From positions 62,001 to 126,000 of the forward strand of contig NZ_LRUJ01000011.1 of the NCBI RefSeq assembly GCF_001548475.1: a stretch of DNA of 64,000 nt, given 5' to 3'. The notes under the pieces were generated by a model. The model was given only the letters and a program-made list of their open reading frames with translations, was not told where the DNA came from and ran no database searches. The stretch is from Bordetella hinzii LMG 13501 (GTDB lineage: Bacteria > Pseudomonadota > Gammaproteobacteria > Burkholderiales > Burkholderiaceae_B). Every line of letters begins with the position of its first letter. Within the stretch, counting starts at the first letter, position 1. Shown in pieces: positions 28,641 to 40,815 of this stretch. The translations under genes and the position numbers were made by a program.

Positions 28641-29474
28641 TCAAACCATGCCGCGCTCGATCAGCTCGCGATAGCCGGCCAGAGAGTCCGGCCAGCGCAG
28701 GGCCAGCCCGCTGTCCTTGAGTCGCCGGTTGCTCATGCGTTTGCTGCCGACATGGGCCGGCGCCGGGCCGGGGGCCGGAGACGGGGCCTGCAACAGGCAA
28801 GCCAGGGCGCTGTAAAGGCGGTCCAGCGGCATGGGCGTGTCGTCGGCCCCAAGATAGCAGGGCAGGGGCGCTGGCAGATGCAGCAGATGGTCGACCGCGG
28901 CGGCGGCATCATCGATATGGATGCGATTGGCCCAGTGGCCGGCCGCGGCGCGTGCCTGGCCTTCGCGCAGGCGCTGCAGCAGCTGGCTGCGCCCCGGTCC
29001 GTAGAGACCGGCCAGGCGCAGCACCACCGCGCCGGGCACTTGCGCTTGCAGCCATTGTTCGGCTTCCAGCAGCAGGCGTCCGTTAAAGCCCTGGGGGGCG
29101 GGCGGCGTGTCCTCGTCTATCCACTGGCCGCCGTGCTCGCCATAGACGGCTGACGACGATACGAAGACCCAGCGCCGCGGCCGTGGGCCGAGCGCTGCGA
29201 GCAAATGGCGCTGGCCATCCACGAAGACCGCCCGGTAGCGCTCGGGATCGCGTCCGCCCGGGGCCGGCAGATAGGCCACGCGGTCGACGTGCCGGGGCAG
29301 GCCGGCCAAGCTGGCCGGGTCCGCCAGGTCGGCGGCGATCCAGCGGATCCCGGCCGCCGTCGCCGCAGGAGGGTGGCGGCGCAAGGCCCAGACCTCCTGG
29401 CCGCGCGCCAGCAGGCGGTCAGCCACGCGCAGGCCCAGATCGCCGCAACCGGCCAGCAATACGGCTTGCGCCAT
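28641..29474 (-). CDS. NAD(P)-binding SDR-like protein (YeeZ-type)
   Basis: A 277-residue Rossmann protein. The nucleotide motif is AGCGDLGLRVADRLL (about residues 8-22), followed by VWALRRHP. VFVSSSAVYGEHGG matches the SSxxVYG motif of atypical extended SDRs such as YeeZ. Substrate unknown. It reads in the same direction as the ABM gene but is separated by 63 bases. Confidence 0.82.
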   Translation of the reverse strand: MAQAVLLAGCGDLGLRVADRLLARGQEVWALRRHPPAATAAGIRWIAADLADPASLAGLPRHVDRVAYLPAPGGRDPERYRAVFVDGQRHLLAALGPRPRRWVFVSSSAVYGEHGGQWIDEDTPPAPQGFNGRLLLEAEQWLQAQVPGAVVLRLAGLYGPGRSQLLQRLREGQARAAAGHWANRIHIDDAAAAVDHLLHLPAPLPCYLGADDTPMPLDRLYSALACLLQAPSPAPGPAPAHVGSKRMSNRRLKDSGLALRWPDSLAGYRELIERGMV

Positions 29475-29508
29475 GGCTGCTCCCTAGAGAGGGCCGTGCC
29501 CCCCCGCT

Positions 29509-31155
29509 TTACATCCCGTTGTAGACCGGACCTTCGCCGCCCTGCGGGGCGACCCAGACGATGTTCTGCTTCGGGTCCTTGATGTCGCAGGTCTTGCAGT
29601 GCACGCAGTTCTGCGCGTTGATCTGCAGGCGGTCCGCGCCGTGGTCGTCCTTGACGAATTCATACACCCCGGCCGGACAGTAGCGCGCCTCGGGGCCGCC
29701 ATAGGTGGCCAGGTTGACCTCCACGGGGATGTCCGGATTCTTCAGCGTCAGGTGGATGGGCTGGTTTTCTTCGTGGTTGGTGTTGGAGATGAACACCGAA
29801 CTGAGGCGGTCGAAAGTCAGCTTGCCGTCGGGTTTGGGGTAGTCGATACGCGCACATTGCGCCGCCGGCTGCAGGCTGGCGTGGTCGGGCTTGCTGTTGC
29901 GCAGCGTCCAGGGCATCTTGCCCTTGAGCAGCCATTGTTCGATACCGGTCATGACGACGCCGACGCTGCGTCCCTTCTTGAACCATTGCTTGAAGTTGCG
30001 CGCCTTGTTCAGCTCTTCGTGCAGCCAGGAGGACTCGAAGGCCTGCGGGTAGGCGGCGAGTTCATCGGCGCGGCGGTCGGCCACGATGGCGTCGAAGGCG
30101 GCCTCGGCGGCCAGCTTGCCGGATTTGATCGCGGCATGGCTGCCCTTGATGCGCGAGGCGTTCAGGAAGCCGGCGTCACAGCCGATGAGCGCGCCGCCCG
30201 GGAAGACCAGCTTGGGCAGCGACAGCAGGCCGCCGGCGGTGATGGCGCGGGCGCCGTAGGCGATGCGCTTGCCGCCCTCGAAGGTGCCGCGGATGGCGGG
30301 GTGGGTCTTGTAGCGCTGGAATTCCTCGAAGGGCGACAGCCAGGGGTTGGCGTAGTCCAGGCCCACGATCAGGCCGACCACCACGAGGTTGTTGTCCAAG
30401 TGGTAGAGGAACGAGCCGCCATAGGTATCGGAGTCCAGCGGCCAGCCGGCAGTGTGCACGACCAGGCCCGGGCGCGATTGGGCCGGATCGACTTCCCACA
30501 TTTCCTTGATGCCGATCCCATAGGACTGGGCATTGCGGCCTTCGGCCAGGTTGAAGCGCTCGGTCAGCTGACGGCCCAGCTGGCCGCGGGCGCCCTCGGC
30601 GAACAGGGTGTAGCGCGCCAGCAGCTCCATGCCGGGCTGGTAGTGGTCAGTGTGCGAGCCGTCGCGGGCCACGCCCATGTCGCCGGTCGCCACCCCGCGC
30701 ACGGCGCCGTTTTCGTCGTAGAGCACTTCGACCGCGGCAAAGCCGGGGAAGATATCCACGCCCAGGGCCTCGGCCTGCTCGCCCAGCCATTTGGCGACTT
30801 CACCCAGGCGGACGATGTAATTGCCCTTGTTGTGGAAACAGGCCGGCAGCAGCCATTCCGGGGTGGAGCGGGCGCCCTTGTCGGACAGGAAAAGGAATTT
30901 ATCCTGGGTCACCGGCACGGTCAGCGGCGCGCCTTTTTCTTTCCAGTCAGGAATCAGCTCGGTCAGGGCGATCGGGTCCATGACCGCGCCGGACAGGATG
31001 TGGGCGCCGATCTCTGAACCTTTCTCCAGCACGCAGACGCTGATTTCATGGTTTTTCTCGGCTGCCAGTTGTTTCAGGCGGATGGCGCTGGCGAGGCCGG
31101 CGGGGCCACCCCCCACCACGACCACGTCATACTCCATCGACTCGCGTTCGGACAT
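29509..31155 (-). CDS. Electron transfer flavoprotein-ubiquinone oxidoreductase
   Basis: A 548-residue membrane-associated flavo-iron-sulfur enzyme that passes electrons from ETF (fatty-acid and amino-acid dehydrogenases) to ubiquinone. FAD binding is at YDVVVVGGGPAGLASAIRL near residue 9. The C-terminal [4Fe-4S] domain has YCPAGVYEF and CVHCKTCDIKDPKQNI. Length is normal. The ATG at 31155 begins MSERESMEYDVVVVGGG; the longer open frame upstream is antisense to the thioesterase gene. Confidence 0.95.
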   Translation of the reverse strand: MSERESMEYDVVVVGGGPAGLASAIRLKQLAAEKNHEISVCVLEKGSEIGAHILSGAVMDPIALTELIPDWKEKGAPLTVPVTQDKFLFLSDKGARSTPEWLLPACFHNKGNYIVRLGEVAKWLGEQAEALGVDIFPGFAAVEVLYDENGAVRGVATGDMGVARDGSHTDHYQPGMELLARYTLFAEGARGQLGRQLTERFNLAEGRNAQSYGIGIKEMWEVDPAQSRPGLVVHTAGWPLDSDTYGGSFLYHLDNNLVVVGLIVGLDYANPWLSPFEEFQRYKTHPAIRGTFEGGKRIAYGARAITAGGLLSLPKLVFPGGALIGCDAGFLNASRIKGSHAAIKSGKLAAEAAFDAIVADRRADELAAYPQAFESSWLHEELNKARNFKQWFKKGRSVGVVMTGIEQWLLKGKMPWTLRNSKPDHASLQPAAQCARIDYPKPDGKLTFDRLSSVFISNTNHEENQPIHLTLKNPDIPVEVNLATYGGPEARYCPAGVYEFVKDDHGADRLQINAQNCVHCKTCDIKDPKQNIVWVAPQGGEGPVYNGM

Positions 31156-31287
31156 TTGTAAAGCTCCCCTTATTCCAGTCCCACTCCCGCAGGAAGTATC
31201 ATCAAAGATCCGTCGATTGTATTGCAGCTGGCGCCAGGCCGCCGCCGCAAACCGGCAGTGACGGAAAATGAATTCCAGGAGTACCGT

Positions 31288-31758
31288 TTGGACCGCGTGA
31301 CACCCGAACCGGCGCCGCTTGAAGAAGGCGCCTGGCACCAGATCGACCTGCCTTTGCGCTGGGGCGATATGGACGCCTTGAACCACCTGAACAACACGAT
31401 TTATTTCCGTCTGATGGAAGAGGCGAGGGTGTGCATCCTGCGCCAGGCCAATATGAAGCTGCCAGATGACGAGGGTCCTATCCTGGCGCATGCCTCCTGT
31501 GATTTCATCAAGCCCTTGAACTACCCGGCGACCGTGCGCGTGACGCACCGCCTGCTGCGCCTGGGCCGCTCCAGCATGGAGCTGGAGCTGACGCTGGAGA
31601 TGGTGGGCGATGACAGCGGCCCCTATGCCCGGGGCCGCAATGTGCTGGTCTGGATGGATTATGTGGCCAATTGCTCCAAGGCCTGGCCGGCCCACGTGCT
31701 GGCCCGTCTGGGGGCCCAGTTCAACCCGCCTGGCAACAAGACGGCCCGGTGCCGCTAA
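31288..31758 (+). CDS. Acyl-CoA thioesterase, 4HBT hotdog family
   Basis: A 156-residue single-hotdog protein. [25 protein letters not shown] is the 4-hydroxybenzoyl-CoA-thioesterase signature with the catalytic Asp in GDMD. The TTG at 31288 is preferred because AGGAG (31277-31281) sits six bases upstream; in-frame GTG 31258 and TTG 31222 lack such a site. It is divergent from the ETF oxidoreductase and precedes scoA, consistent with a role in acyl-CoA turnover. Confidence 0.83.
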   Translation: MDRVTPEPAPLEEGAWHQIDLPLRWGDMDALNHLNNTIYFRLMEEARVCILRQANMKLPDDEGPILAHASCDFIKPLNYPATVRVTHRLLRLGRSSMELELTLEMVGDDSGPYARGRNVLVWMDYVANCSKAWPAHVLARLGAQFNPPGNKTARCR

Positions 31759-31847
31759 AATCTGCGGCAAAGCACAAAAACGATGGCGGGGGGAGCTGTC
31801 TCCCCGGCGGACAACCGATCTCAGGATCTCAACAAGGAGCTGGAGCG

Positions 31848-32546
31848 ATGGACAAGGTTTATGCAAGCGCCAACGAGGCGCTGGCAGGCATCGTCAAGGA
31901 CGGGCAGATGATAGCGGTGGGGGGCTTCGGCCTTTGCGGCATCCCCGAGGCGCTGATTGCTGCGCTGCGTGACTCAGGCGTCAAGGACCTGACCTGCGTG
32001 AGCAACAACGCGGGCGTGGACGGCTTTGGCCTGGGGCAGCTGCTGAACACCCGCCAGGTGCGCAAGATGATCGCTTCCTATGTGGGCGAGAACAAGGAAT
32101 TCGAGCGCCAGTACCTGTCCGGCGAACTGGAACTCGAGTTCACGCCCCAGGGCACGCTGGCCGAGAAGCTGCGCGCCGGCGGCGCGGGCATCCCGGCCTT
32201 TTTCACGCGCACCGGGGTGGGCACCATCGTTGCCGACGGCAAGGAAATCCGCGAATTCGACGGCCAGCAATACGTGATGGAGCGTTCGCTGACCCCTGAT
32301 GTCTCCCTGGTCAAGGCGCATATCGCCGATCGCAGCGGCAACCTGGTGTTCCGCAAGACGGCGCGCAATTTCAATCCCAATGTGGCCATGGCCGGCAAGA
32401 TCACGGTGGTCGAGGTCGAGAAGATCGTCGACACCGGCAGCCTGGATCCCGACCAGATCCATCTGCCCGGCATCTATGTGCATCGGATCGTGCTCAACGC
32501 CAATCCCGAAAAGCGCATCGAACAACGCACCACCCGCCCGGCCTAA
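31848..32546 (+). CDS. scoA: 3-oxoacid CoA-transferase subunit A
   Basis: A 232-residue alpha subunit of succinyl-CoA:3-oxoacid CoA-transferase, which activates acetoacetate using succinyl-CoA. The [16 protein letters not shown] segment near residue 25 is the subunit-A signature, and [15 protein letters not shown] and [15 protein letters not shown] also match. ATG 31848 has GGAGCTGGAGC upstream. The beta subunit follows after 12 bases. Confidence 0.95.
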   Translation: MDKVYASANEALAGIVKDGQMIAVGGFGLCGIPEALIAALRDSGVKDLTCVSNNAGVDGFGLGQLLNTRQVRKMIASYVGENKEFERQYLSGELELEFTPQGTLAEKLRAGGAGIPAFFTRTGVGTIVADGKEIREFDGQQYVMERSLTPDVSLVKAHIADRSGNLVFRKTARNFNPNVAMAGKITVVEVEKIVDTGSLDPDQIHLPGIYVHRIVLNANPEKRIEQRTTRPA

Positions 32547-32558
32547 GGAGACGACGAC

Positions 32559-33212
32559 ATGGCATGGTCCCGCGATGAAATGGCCGCCCGCGCCGCGCGC
32601 GAGCTGCAAGATGGTTTTTACGTGAACCTGGGTATCGGCTTGCCGACCCTGGTCGCCAACCACGTGCCCAAGGGCGTGGAAGTCTGGCTGCAATCCGAGA
32701 ATGGCCTGCTGGGCATCGGCCCCTTCCCGACCGAAGACGAGGTCGATCCCGACCTGATCAATGCCGGCAAGCAGACCGTCACCACCTTGCCCGGCTCCTC
32801 GATCTTTTCCTCCGCCGACTCCTTCGCGATGATCCGCGGCGGCAAGATCAACCTGGCCATCCTGGGCGCGATGCAGGTCTCCGAAAAGGGCGACCTGGCC
32901 AACTGGATGATCCCCGGCAAGATGGTCAAGGGCATGGGCGGCGCCATGGACCTGGTGGCCGGCGTCGGCCGCGTGGTGGTCCTGATGGAGCATGTCGCCA
33001 AGAAGAAGGACGGCAGCGAAGACATCAAGCTGCTGCCCGAGTGCACGCTGCCGCTGACCGGTGTCGGGGTGGTCAACCTGATCATCACCGACCTGGGCGT
33101 CATGGAAGTCACGCCGTCGGGCCTCAAACTGCTGGAAGTGGCTCCGGGCGTCACGGTCGAGGAAATCCAGGCCAAGACGCAGGCCAAGCTGGACGTCTCC
33201 GCCGTCCGCTAA
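32559..33212 (+). CDS. scoB: 3-oxoacid CoA-transferase subunit B
   Basis: A 217-residue beta subunit partner of ScoA. It starts [19 protein letters not shown] and has [16 protein letters not shown]; the active-site glutamate that carries CoA is in the [12 protein letters not shown] motif. Length is normal. A strong terminator closes the operon. Confidence 0.95.
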   Translation: MAWSRDEMAARAARELQDGFYVNLGIGLPTLVANHVPKGVEVWLQSENGLLGIGPFPTEDEVDPDLINAGKQTVTTLPGSSIFSSADSFAMIRGGKINLAILGAMQVSEKGDLANWMIPGKMVKGMGGAMDLVAGVGRVVVLMEHVAKKKDGSEDIKLLPECTLPLTGVGVVNLIITDLGVMEVTPSGLKLLEVAPGVTVEEIQAKTQAKLDVSAVR

Positions 33213-33225
33213 GCCGGGCTCGGCG

Positions 33226-33259
33226 AACCCTGCCCGCCGCGCAGGCGGGCAGGGTTTTT
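33226..33259 (+). terminator. Terminator after scoAB
   Basis: A 12-bp perfect stem (AACCCTGCCCGC at 33226-33237, complement at 33245-33256) with a seven-base loop, running into TTTTT. Confidence 0.9.
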
Positions 33260-33345
33260 ATTTGCCTTGAAAACCACTCTATCGAAATGGTTTTTCTCGT
33301 CCGACGCCAGGGTAATCCCTAAATATGAAAATTTATTTTCTTTTC

Positions 33346-33391
33346 TAAAATGCGCGGGTAAACAAATTTACATGCCGCGGTCCCGCGGCAT
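33346..33391 (+). promoter_or_regulatory. Promoter, palindrome and leader hairpin before the RpiR gene
   Basis: TAAAAT (33346-33351) is a likely -10. Seven bases later GTAAA-N4-TTTAC (33358-33371) forms a 5-bp inverted repeat at the expected transcription start. It is followed by ATGCCGCGG/CCGCGGCAT (33372-33380 and 33383-33391), a perfect 9-bp hairpin 23 bases before the ATG. The order suggests an operator at +1 and a leader structure. Confidence 0.45.
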
Positions 33392-33414
33392 TTCCTCTTT
33401 AAGACCTCCCGCCG

Positions 33415-34299
33415 ATGTCCAAGGCCGCCGCTTCCATTGCTGACCGGATTGCCCGGGCCCAGCCCGGTTTCAGCCGCACCCAGCACCGCATGGCCGATTA
33501 TGTGTTGGCCCATCCTTTCCGGGTGGCGACCATGACCATTGATGAGTTCGCCGCCGCCGTGGGCGTGTCGGTGGCCACGGCCAACCGTTTTGCGCGGGCG
33601 CTGGAACTGCCCGGCTATCCGCAGTTCCGCGCCGAACTGGCGCGCGGCTTCGAGGCGGCGCTGGAACCGGTGGAGAAACTGCGCGTGGAACTGGCTCATT
33701 CGGCCAGCGCCGTGCAGATTTTCGCGGCCACGCTGCAGGAAGACATCCAGAATGCGCAGCGCACACTGCAAAGCCTGGACGAGGGCGCCTGCGAGCGTGC
33801 CGTCGCCTCGGTCCTGCAGGCCGAGCGTGTCTTCATCATCGGCTTTGGCGCCAGCGGCTACCTGGCCGGCCTGCTGCAGCGTGGCCTGTGCATGCACTTG
33901 CATTCCGTGGAGTCGCTGGCCGGGCCTGGCGGGGTATCGCACGCGGCGCGCCAGATGGCGCGCATGACGCCGCGCGATCTGGTCATTGCCATTGCCTTCC
34001 CGCGCTATCTGGCCGATACGGTGACGCTGGCCAATGCGGCCAAGCAGGCCGGGGTGCCCGTGCTGGTCCTCACCGACCGGCCGACCTCGCCGCTGGCGCC
34101 CTGTGCCACCGTGGCCCTGTATGCGCCCAGCGCGCGGCAATTCTCCTCCAACGCGGAAACCGCGGCCCTGGGCCTGATCGAAGCCTTGTCGGCCGCCGTG
34201 GCGCATCGCGCCAAAGATTCGATCGAAGCCGCCGTGGGCGTGACGCAGTCCGTCATGCCCTGGCTGATCCATGGTGTAGCTGGAACTGGAAAACGATGA
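33415..34299 (+). CDS. RpiR-family transcriptional regulator (HTH plus SIS)
   Basis: A 294-residue regulator. Residues 1-80 form the RpiR helix-turn-helix (FSRTQHRMADYVLAHP; AAAVGVSVATANRFARALEL). Residues about 125-265 form a SIS sugar-phosphate-binding domain (VFIIGFGASGYLAGLLQRGL; DLVIAIAFPRYLADTV). Members sense phosphorylated sugars or amino sugars. The stop overlaps the start of the isoaspartyl peptidase gene, so it heads the peptide-utilisation operon and is likely to control it. Confidence 0.9.
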   Translation: MSKAAASIADRIARAQPGFSRTQHRMADYVLAHPFRVATMTIDEFAAAVGVSVATANRFARALELPGYPQFRAELARGFEAALEPVEKLRVELAHSASAVQIFAATLQEDIQNAQRTLQSLDEGACERAVASVLQAERVFIIGFGASGYLAGLLQRGLCMHLHSVESLAGPGGVSHAARQMARMTPRDLVIAIAFPRYLADTVTLANAAKQAGVPVLVLTDRPTSPLAPCATVALYAPSARQFSSNAETAALGLIEALSAAVAHRAKDSIEAAVGVTQSVMPWLIHGVAGTGKR

Positions 34300-35276
34300 T
34301 TACCCCCGTTATCGCGATTCATGGCGGTGCTGGCGCGATGTCGCGCGCGGCCATGTCGCCCGAGAAAGAACAGGAATACCTGCAGGCGCTGCGCGCCATC
34401 GTTCAGGCCGGCCAGGCCGTGCTGGCCGCTGGCGGCAGCGCGCTGGATGCGGTCACCGAGGCCGTGCGGCTGCTGGAGGATTGCCCCTTGTTCAACGCCG
34501 GCCATGGCGCGGTGTTCACCAGCGCCGGCACGCATGAACTGGACGCCTCGATCATGGACGGCGCCACGCTGCGTTCGGGCGCCATCGCCAATGTCGATTG
34601 CGTGCGCAATCCCGTGCTGGCCGCGCGCCGCGTCATGGAGCATAGCAAGCATGTGTTCTTCGTCGGCCAGGGCGCGGTCGATTTCGCCCGCGCCGAGGGA
34701 CTGGAGTTGGTCGATCCCTCCTATTTCTCGACCGAGGCGCGTCGCGAACAGCTGCTGCGCGTGCAGCGCGAAACCCCCGGGGCGGCGGTGCTGGACCATG
34801 ACGGCCAGGCCATGGTCGCAAGCGGCCAGCCCGCGCCGGCCGATCCCCTGGATTCCGATCGCAAGTTCGGCACCGTGGGCGCGGTGGCCGTGGACGCCCA
34901 GGGCAACCTGGCCGCCGCCACCTCGACCGGCGGGATCACCAACAAACAAGTTGGCCGCGTGGGCGATGCGCCCTTGATCGGGGCAGGCTGCTACGCCAAC
35001 AACCGCAGCTGTGCCGTCTCCACGACGGGCACCGGCGAGATGTTCATCCGCATGGTGGCCGCCTACGACGTCTCGGCGCAGATGGAGTATCTCGGCGCTT
35101 CGCTGCAGGAGGCGGCCGACCGCGTGGTCCAGCAAAAGCTGCCCACCATCGGCGGCAAGGGCGGTCTGATCGCCGTGGACGGGCAGGGCAATGTGGCGCT
35201 GCCCTTCAATACCGAAGGCATGTATCGCGGCTACGGCCGGGTTGGCGAGGACGCCGTCGTCGCCATTTACCGATGA
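34296..35276 (+). CDS. iaaA: Isoaspartyl peptidase / L-asparaginase (Ntn-hydrolase)
   Basis: A 326-residue plant-type asparaginase that hydrolyses isoaspartyl dipeptides and asparagine. [12 protein letters not shown] opens the family; the autocatalytic cleavage and nucleophile is Thr193 in [26 protein letters not shown] and [13 protein letters not shown] follow. In E. coli iaaA is likewise followed by gsiABCD. The ATG at 34296 overlaps the RpiR stop (ATGA). Confidence 0.94.
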   Translation: MITPVIAIHGGAGAMSRAAMSPEKEQEYLQALRAIVQAGQAVLAAGGSALDAVTEAVRLLEDCPLFNAGHGAVFTSAGTHELDASIMDGATLRSGAIANVDCVRNPVLAARRVMEHSKHVFFVGQGAVDFARAEGLELVDPSYFSTEARREQLLRVQRETPGAAVLDHDGQAMVASGQPAPADPLDSDRKFGTVGAVAVDAQGNLAAATSTGGITNKQVGRVGDAPLIGAGCYANNRSCAVSTTGTGEMFIRMVAAYDVSAQMEYLGASLQEAADRVVQQKLPTIGGKGGLIAVDGQGNVALPFNTEGMYRGYGRVGEDAVVAIYR

Positions 35277-35313
35277 TGTCCGCGTCATCGAGCATTTAGG
35301 AACGGAATTCAAT

Positions 35314-37200
<1,887 letters not shown>

Positions 37201-37274
37201 TGTCGCGGCCGGCGGCTTGCCGCCGGCCTGTCTTGTCCACCAAACCGTATCTCCTTTCTGACCCAGGAGTTGCA

Positions 37275-38828
37275 ATGAACAAAGTACTGCGCCCCACCAA
37301 ACTGATGGCCGCCGCGGCCCTGGCCTTCGGCGTGCTCGCCTCGCCGCTGGCCCATGCCAGCAAGGACGTGACCTTCGCGGTTTCGATCGCCCTGGAAACG
37401 CTCGACCCGTACAACACCAACAGCACCCTGAACCAGGCGGTGGGCAAGGCCTACTACGAAGGCTTGCTGGAGTTCGACAAGGACCTGAAGATCCAGAAGG
37501 TGCTGGCGACCGACTACAGCGTCAGCGAAGACGGCCTGGTCTACACGTTCAAGCTGCGTCCCGGCGTGAAATTCCACGACGGCACCGACTTCAATGCCGA
37601 AGCCGTCAAGATCAACTTCGACCGGCCCGCCAATCCGGACAACCGCCTGTCGCGTTACATCCAGTTCAGCGTGATCGACAAGGTCGAGGTGGTGGACCCG
37701 CTGACCGTCAAGATCACCCTGAAGAAACCTTTCTCGGCCTTCCTGAATGCGCTGGCCCACCCGGCCGCGATGATGATCTCGCCGGCCGCCCTGGCGAAGT
37801 ACGGCAAGGAAATCGGTTTCCATCCCGTGGGCACCGGTCCTTTCGAGTTCGTCGAATGGAAACCGGCCGAATACCTCAAGGTCAAGAAGTTCGCCGGTTA
37901 CTGGAACCAGGGCAAGCCCAAGGTCGACAGCATCACCTTCCGCACCGTGACCGACAACAACACGCGCGCGGCTGTGGTGCAGACCGGCGAGGCGCACTTC
38001 GCCTTCCCGGTGCCGTTCGAGCAGGCCGCCATCCTGGCCAAGAACGACAAGCTGGACGTGGTCGATCACAAGAACTCGATCATGGCCCGCTATCTGTCCA
38101 TGAACACCCAGGTCAAGCCCTTTGACAACATCAAGGTCCGCCAGGCCATCAACTACGCCATCAACAAGGAAGCGCTGGCCAAGGTGGCCTTCAATGGCTA
38201 CGCCACCCTGGTCGACGGCGTGGTACCCAAGGGCGTGGACTATGCGCACAAGACCGGTCCCTGGCCCTATGATCCGGCCAAGGCGCGCCAGCTGCTGAAG
38301 GAGGCCGGCTACGAAAAGGGCTTCGAGACCACGCTGTGGTCGGCCTATAACGATGGCACCTCGGTCAAAGTAGTGCAGTTCCTGCAGCAGCAGCTGGCCC
38401 AGGTCGGCATCAAGACCTCGGTCGAAGTGCTGGAATCGGGCCAGCGCGTGCAGCGCGTGCAACAGGTCCAGAAGCCCGAAGATGCCAAGGTCCGCCTTTA
38501 CTACGCGGGCTGGTCGTCCTCCACGGGCGAGGCCGATTGGGGCCTGCGTCCGCTGTTGTCGACCGCGGCCTTCCCGCCGGTGCTCAACAACATCTCCTAC
38601 TACTCGAACAAGTCGGTGGATGACGGCATCCAGCAGGCCCTGGCCACGACCGACCGCGCCAAGAAGACGGAGATCTACAACAAGGTCCAGGAAACCATCT
38701 GGAATGACGCGCCGTGGGCCTTCCTGGTGACCCAGAACAACGTCTACGTGAAGTCGAAGAACCTCTCCGGCGTCTATGTCGAGCCCGATACCTCGTTCTG
38801 GTTCGGCGACATCGATCTCAAGCAGTAA
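37275..38828 (+). CDS. gsiB: Peptide/glutathione-binding periplasmic protein (GsiB-like)
   Basis: A 517-residue SBP_bac_5 family solute receptor. The signal peptide ends at AHA28|S29. The mature sequence has the family entry [18 protein letters not shown] and the [29 protein letters not shown] motif. Homology to GsiB is suggested by gene order; the true ligand could be glutathione or another short, possibly modified, peptide. AGGAGT lies eight bases before the ATG. Confidence 0.92.
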   Translation: MNKVLRPTKLMAAAALAFGVLASPLAHASKDVTFAVSIALETLDPYNTNSTLNQAVGKAYYEGLLEFDKDLKIQKVLATDYSVSEDGLVYTFKLRPGVKFHDGTDFNAEAVKINFDRPANPDNRLSRYIQFSVIDKVEVVDPLTVKITLKKPFSAFLNALAHPAAMMISPAALAKYGKEIGFHPVGTGPFEFVEWKPAEYLKVKKFAGYWNQGKPKVDSITFRTVTDNNTRAAVVQTGEAHFAFPVPFEQAAILAKNDKLDVVDHKNSIMARYLSMNTQVKPFDNIKVRQAINYAINKEALAKVAFNGYATLVDGVVPKGVDYAHKTGPWPYDPAKARQLLKEAGYEKGFETTLWSAYNDGTSVKVVQFLQQQLAQVGIKTSVEVLESGQRVQRVQQVQKPEDAKVRLYYAGWSSSTGEADWGLRPLLSTAAFPPVLNNISYYSNKSVDDGIQQALATTDRAKKTEIYNKVQETIWNDAPWAFLVTQNNVYVKSKNLSGVYVEPDTSFWFGDIDLKQ

Positions 38829-38902
38829 GCCAAGCGGTAAATCAAGCAGTAAACGCGGCTCGGCGGGAGCATGGTGCTCCCGCCGGAGTCTCAGGAATTT
38901 CA

Positions 38903-39823
38903 ATGCTGACCTATATCGTCAAACGACTTTTGGGCATGATCCCGACGCTGTTGCTGGTCTCGGTGGTCGTGTTCCTGTTTGTGCACATGCTGCCCGGGGA
39001 CCCGGCGCGCTTGGCCGCCGGCCAGGAGGCGGACCAGGCCACCGTCGAGCTGGTGCGCAAAGAACTCGGGCTGGACCTGCCCTTGCCGCAGCAATTCGTG
39101 CGTTATTTCGGCCATATGCTGCAAGGCGACCTCGGCATCTCGCTGCGCACCAAGCGGCCCGTGTCCACGGAGATCGCCGAGCGCTTCATGCCCACGCTGT
39201 GGTTGACGATCACCAGCATGATCTGGTCGGTCACCTTCGGGATGATTTTCGGCATCGTGTCGGCCGTCTGGCGCAACCGCTGGCCCGACCGCCTGTTCAT
39301 GACACTGGCGGTCTCGGGGATTTCCTTTCCGGCCTTCGCCCTGGGCATGATGCTGATGCAGGTGTTCTCGGTTGGCCTGGGCTGGCTGCCCACCGTGGGC
39401 GCGACCAGCTGGAAGCACTACATATTGCCCTCGATCACCCTGGGCGCGGCCGTGGCCGCGGTGATGGCCCGCTTCACGCGCGCCTCCTTCGTCGAGGTGA
39501 TCCAGGAAGACTTCGTGCGCACGGCCCGCGCCAAGGGCCTGGCCGAACGCCGCGTGGTGATCAAGCATGCGCTGCGCAATGCGCTGATCCCGGTGGTCAC
39601 CATGATGGGCCTGCAGTTCGGCTTCTTGCTGGGCGGCTCCATCGTGGTCGAGACCGTATTCAACTGGCCCGGCCTGGGCCGCTTGCTGGTCGATGCGGTG
39701 ACGCAGCGCGACTACCCGGTCATCCAAGGGCTGGTGCTGCTGTTCTCGCTGGAATTCATTTTGATCAACTTGATTGTCGACGTGCTCTATGGCGTCATCA
39801 ATCCCAGCATCCGTTACAAGTGA
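38903..39823 (+). CDS. gsiC: Peptide ABC transporter permease (GsiC/DppB-like)
   Basis: A 306-residue DppB-type permease: [19 protein letters not shown] entry, the [14 protein letters not shown] periplasmic loop, six hydrophobic segments and the EAA-like coupling loop [26 protein letters not shown]. It pairs with the next gene. Confidence 0.94.
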   Translation: MLTYIVKRLLGMIPTLLLVSVVVFLFVHMLPGDPARLAAGQEADQATVELVRKELGLDLPLPQQFVRYFGHMLQGDLGISLRTKRPVSTEIAERFMPTLWLTITSMIWSVTFGMIFGIVSAVWRNRWPDRLFMTLAVSGISFPAFALGMMLMQVFSVGLGWLPTVGATSWKHYILPSITLGAAVAAVMARFTRASFVEVIQEDFVRTARAKGLAERRVVIKHALRNALIPVVTMMGLQFGFLLGGSIVVETVFNWPGLGRLLVDAVTQRDYPVIQGLVLLFSLEFILINLIVDVLYGVINPSIRYK

Positions 39824-39830
39824 GGCGGCC

Positions 39831-40724
39831 ATGAGCAATACGACTACCGCCGCTGCCGCGTCCAAGCAAAACGAAGTGCGCACCCCGCTCACCGAGTTCT
39901 GGCGCAAATTCAAGAAGCAGAAGCTGGCCGTGGGCGCGGGCATCTTCGTGCTCATCCTGGTCGCCCTGGCGATCTTCGCGCCCTGGATCGTGCCCTTCGA
40001 TCCGGAGAACTTCTTCGACTATGACGCCCTGAATGCCGGCCCGTCGCTGACCCATTGGCTGGGCGTGGACTCGCTGGGCCGCGACATCTTCAGCCGCATC
40101 CTCATGGGAGCGCGGATTTCGCTGGCCGCCGGCTTCCTGTCGGTCGCCATGGGCGCCGTCGCCGGCACCTTCATGGGCCTGATGGCCGGCTACTACCAGG
40201 GCTGGTGGGAACGCATCACCATGCGCATCTCGGATGTGCTGCTGGCTTTCCCGGGCATGCTGCTGGCCATCGGCGTGGTGGCCATCCTGGGTTCGAGCAT
40301 GGTCAACGTGATCGTGGCCGTGGCTGTGTTCAGCGTCCCGGCCTTTGCGCGCCTGGTGCGCGGCAATACCCTGGCGATCAAGCAGATGACCTATGTCGAG
40401 GCGGTGCGCAGCGTCGGCGCCTCCGACTGGACCATCATCATGCGGCACATCCTGCCGGGCACGATCTCGCCCATCGTCGTCTATGGCACGATGCGCATCG
40501 GCACCTCCATCATCACGGCGGCCAGCCTGTCCTTTCTGGGCATGGGCGCGCAGCCGCCCACCCCGGAGTGGGGCGCCATGCTCAATGAAGCCCGTGCCGA
40601 TATGGTGCTGGCGCCGCATGTGGCGGTTTTCCCGGCCCTGGCCATCTTCCTGACGGTGCTGGCTTTCAACCTGCTGGGCGATGGCCTGCGCGACGCGCTC
40701 GATCCCAAGATCGACCGGCGTTGA
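39831..40724 (+). CDS. gsiD: Peptide ABC transporter permease (GsiD/DppC-like)
   Basis: A 297-residue DppC-type permease with an N-terminal cytoplasmic stretch, then the [22 protein letters not shown] motif, five to six membrane segments and the coupling loop [23 protein letters not shown]. It starts seven bases after gsiC and completes the importer. A hairpin with a T tract follows. Confidence 0.94.
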   Translation: MSNTTTAAAASKQNEVRTPLTEFWRKFKKQKLAVGAGIFVLILVALAIFAPWIVPFDPENFFDYDALNAGPSLTHWLGVDSLGRDIFSRILMGARISLAAGFLSVAMGAVAGTFMGLMAGYYQGWWERITMRISDVLLAFPGMLLAIGVVAILGSSMVNVIVAVAVFSVPAFARLVRGNTLAIKQMTYVEAVRSVGASDWTIIMRHILPGTISPIVVYGTMRIGTSIITAASLSFLGMGAQPPTPEWGAMLNEARADMVLAPHVAVFPALAIFLTVLAFNLLGDGLRDALDPKIDRR

Positions 40725-40748
40725 GCCCGCGGCCGACTGAACGCGAAG

Positions 40749-40776
40749 AGGGCGCGGCGCGAGCCGTGCCCTTTTT
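40749..40776 (+). terminator. Hairpin with T tract between gsiD and the DmpA gene
   Basis: AGGGCGCGGC (40749-40758) pairs with GCCGTGCCCT (40763-40772) with one G-U pair and a GCGA (GNRA) tetraloop, running into TTTTT. It looks like an intrinsic terminator inside an apparent operon and could lower expression of the three downstream peptidase genes. Confidence 0.75.
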
Positions 40777-40815
40777 CCTGAAGGCTTTGAAGGAGGCCGC
40801 GCCAGCGGCGACACC

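Noticed and set aside
29599-31017. A 472-codon plus-strand frame opposite the ETF oxidoreductase
   Set aside because: Shadow of a complete, motif-supported gene.
31750-31769. TGCCGC/GCGGCA repeat over the thioesterase stop codon as a terminator
   Set aside because: The stem is short, has an eight-base loop and no T tract; the TAAAAT in its loop is more simply a possible -10 for scoA.
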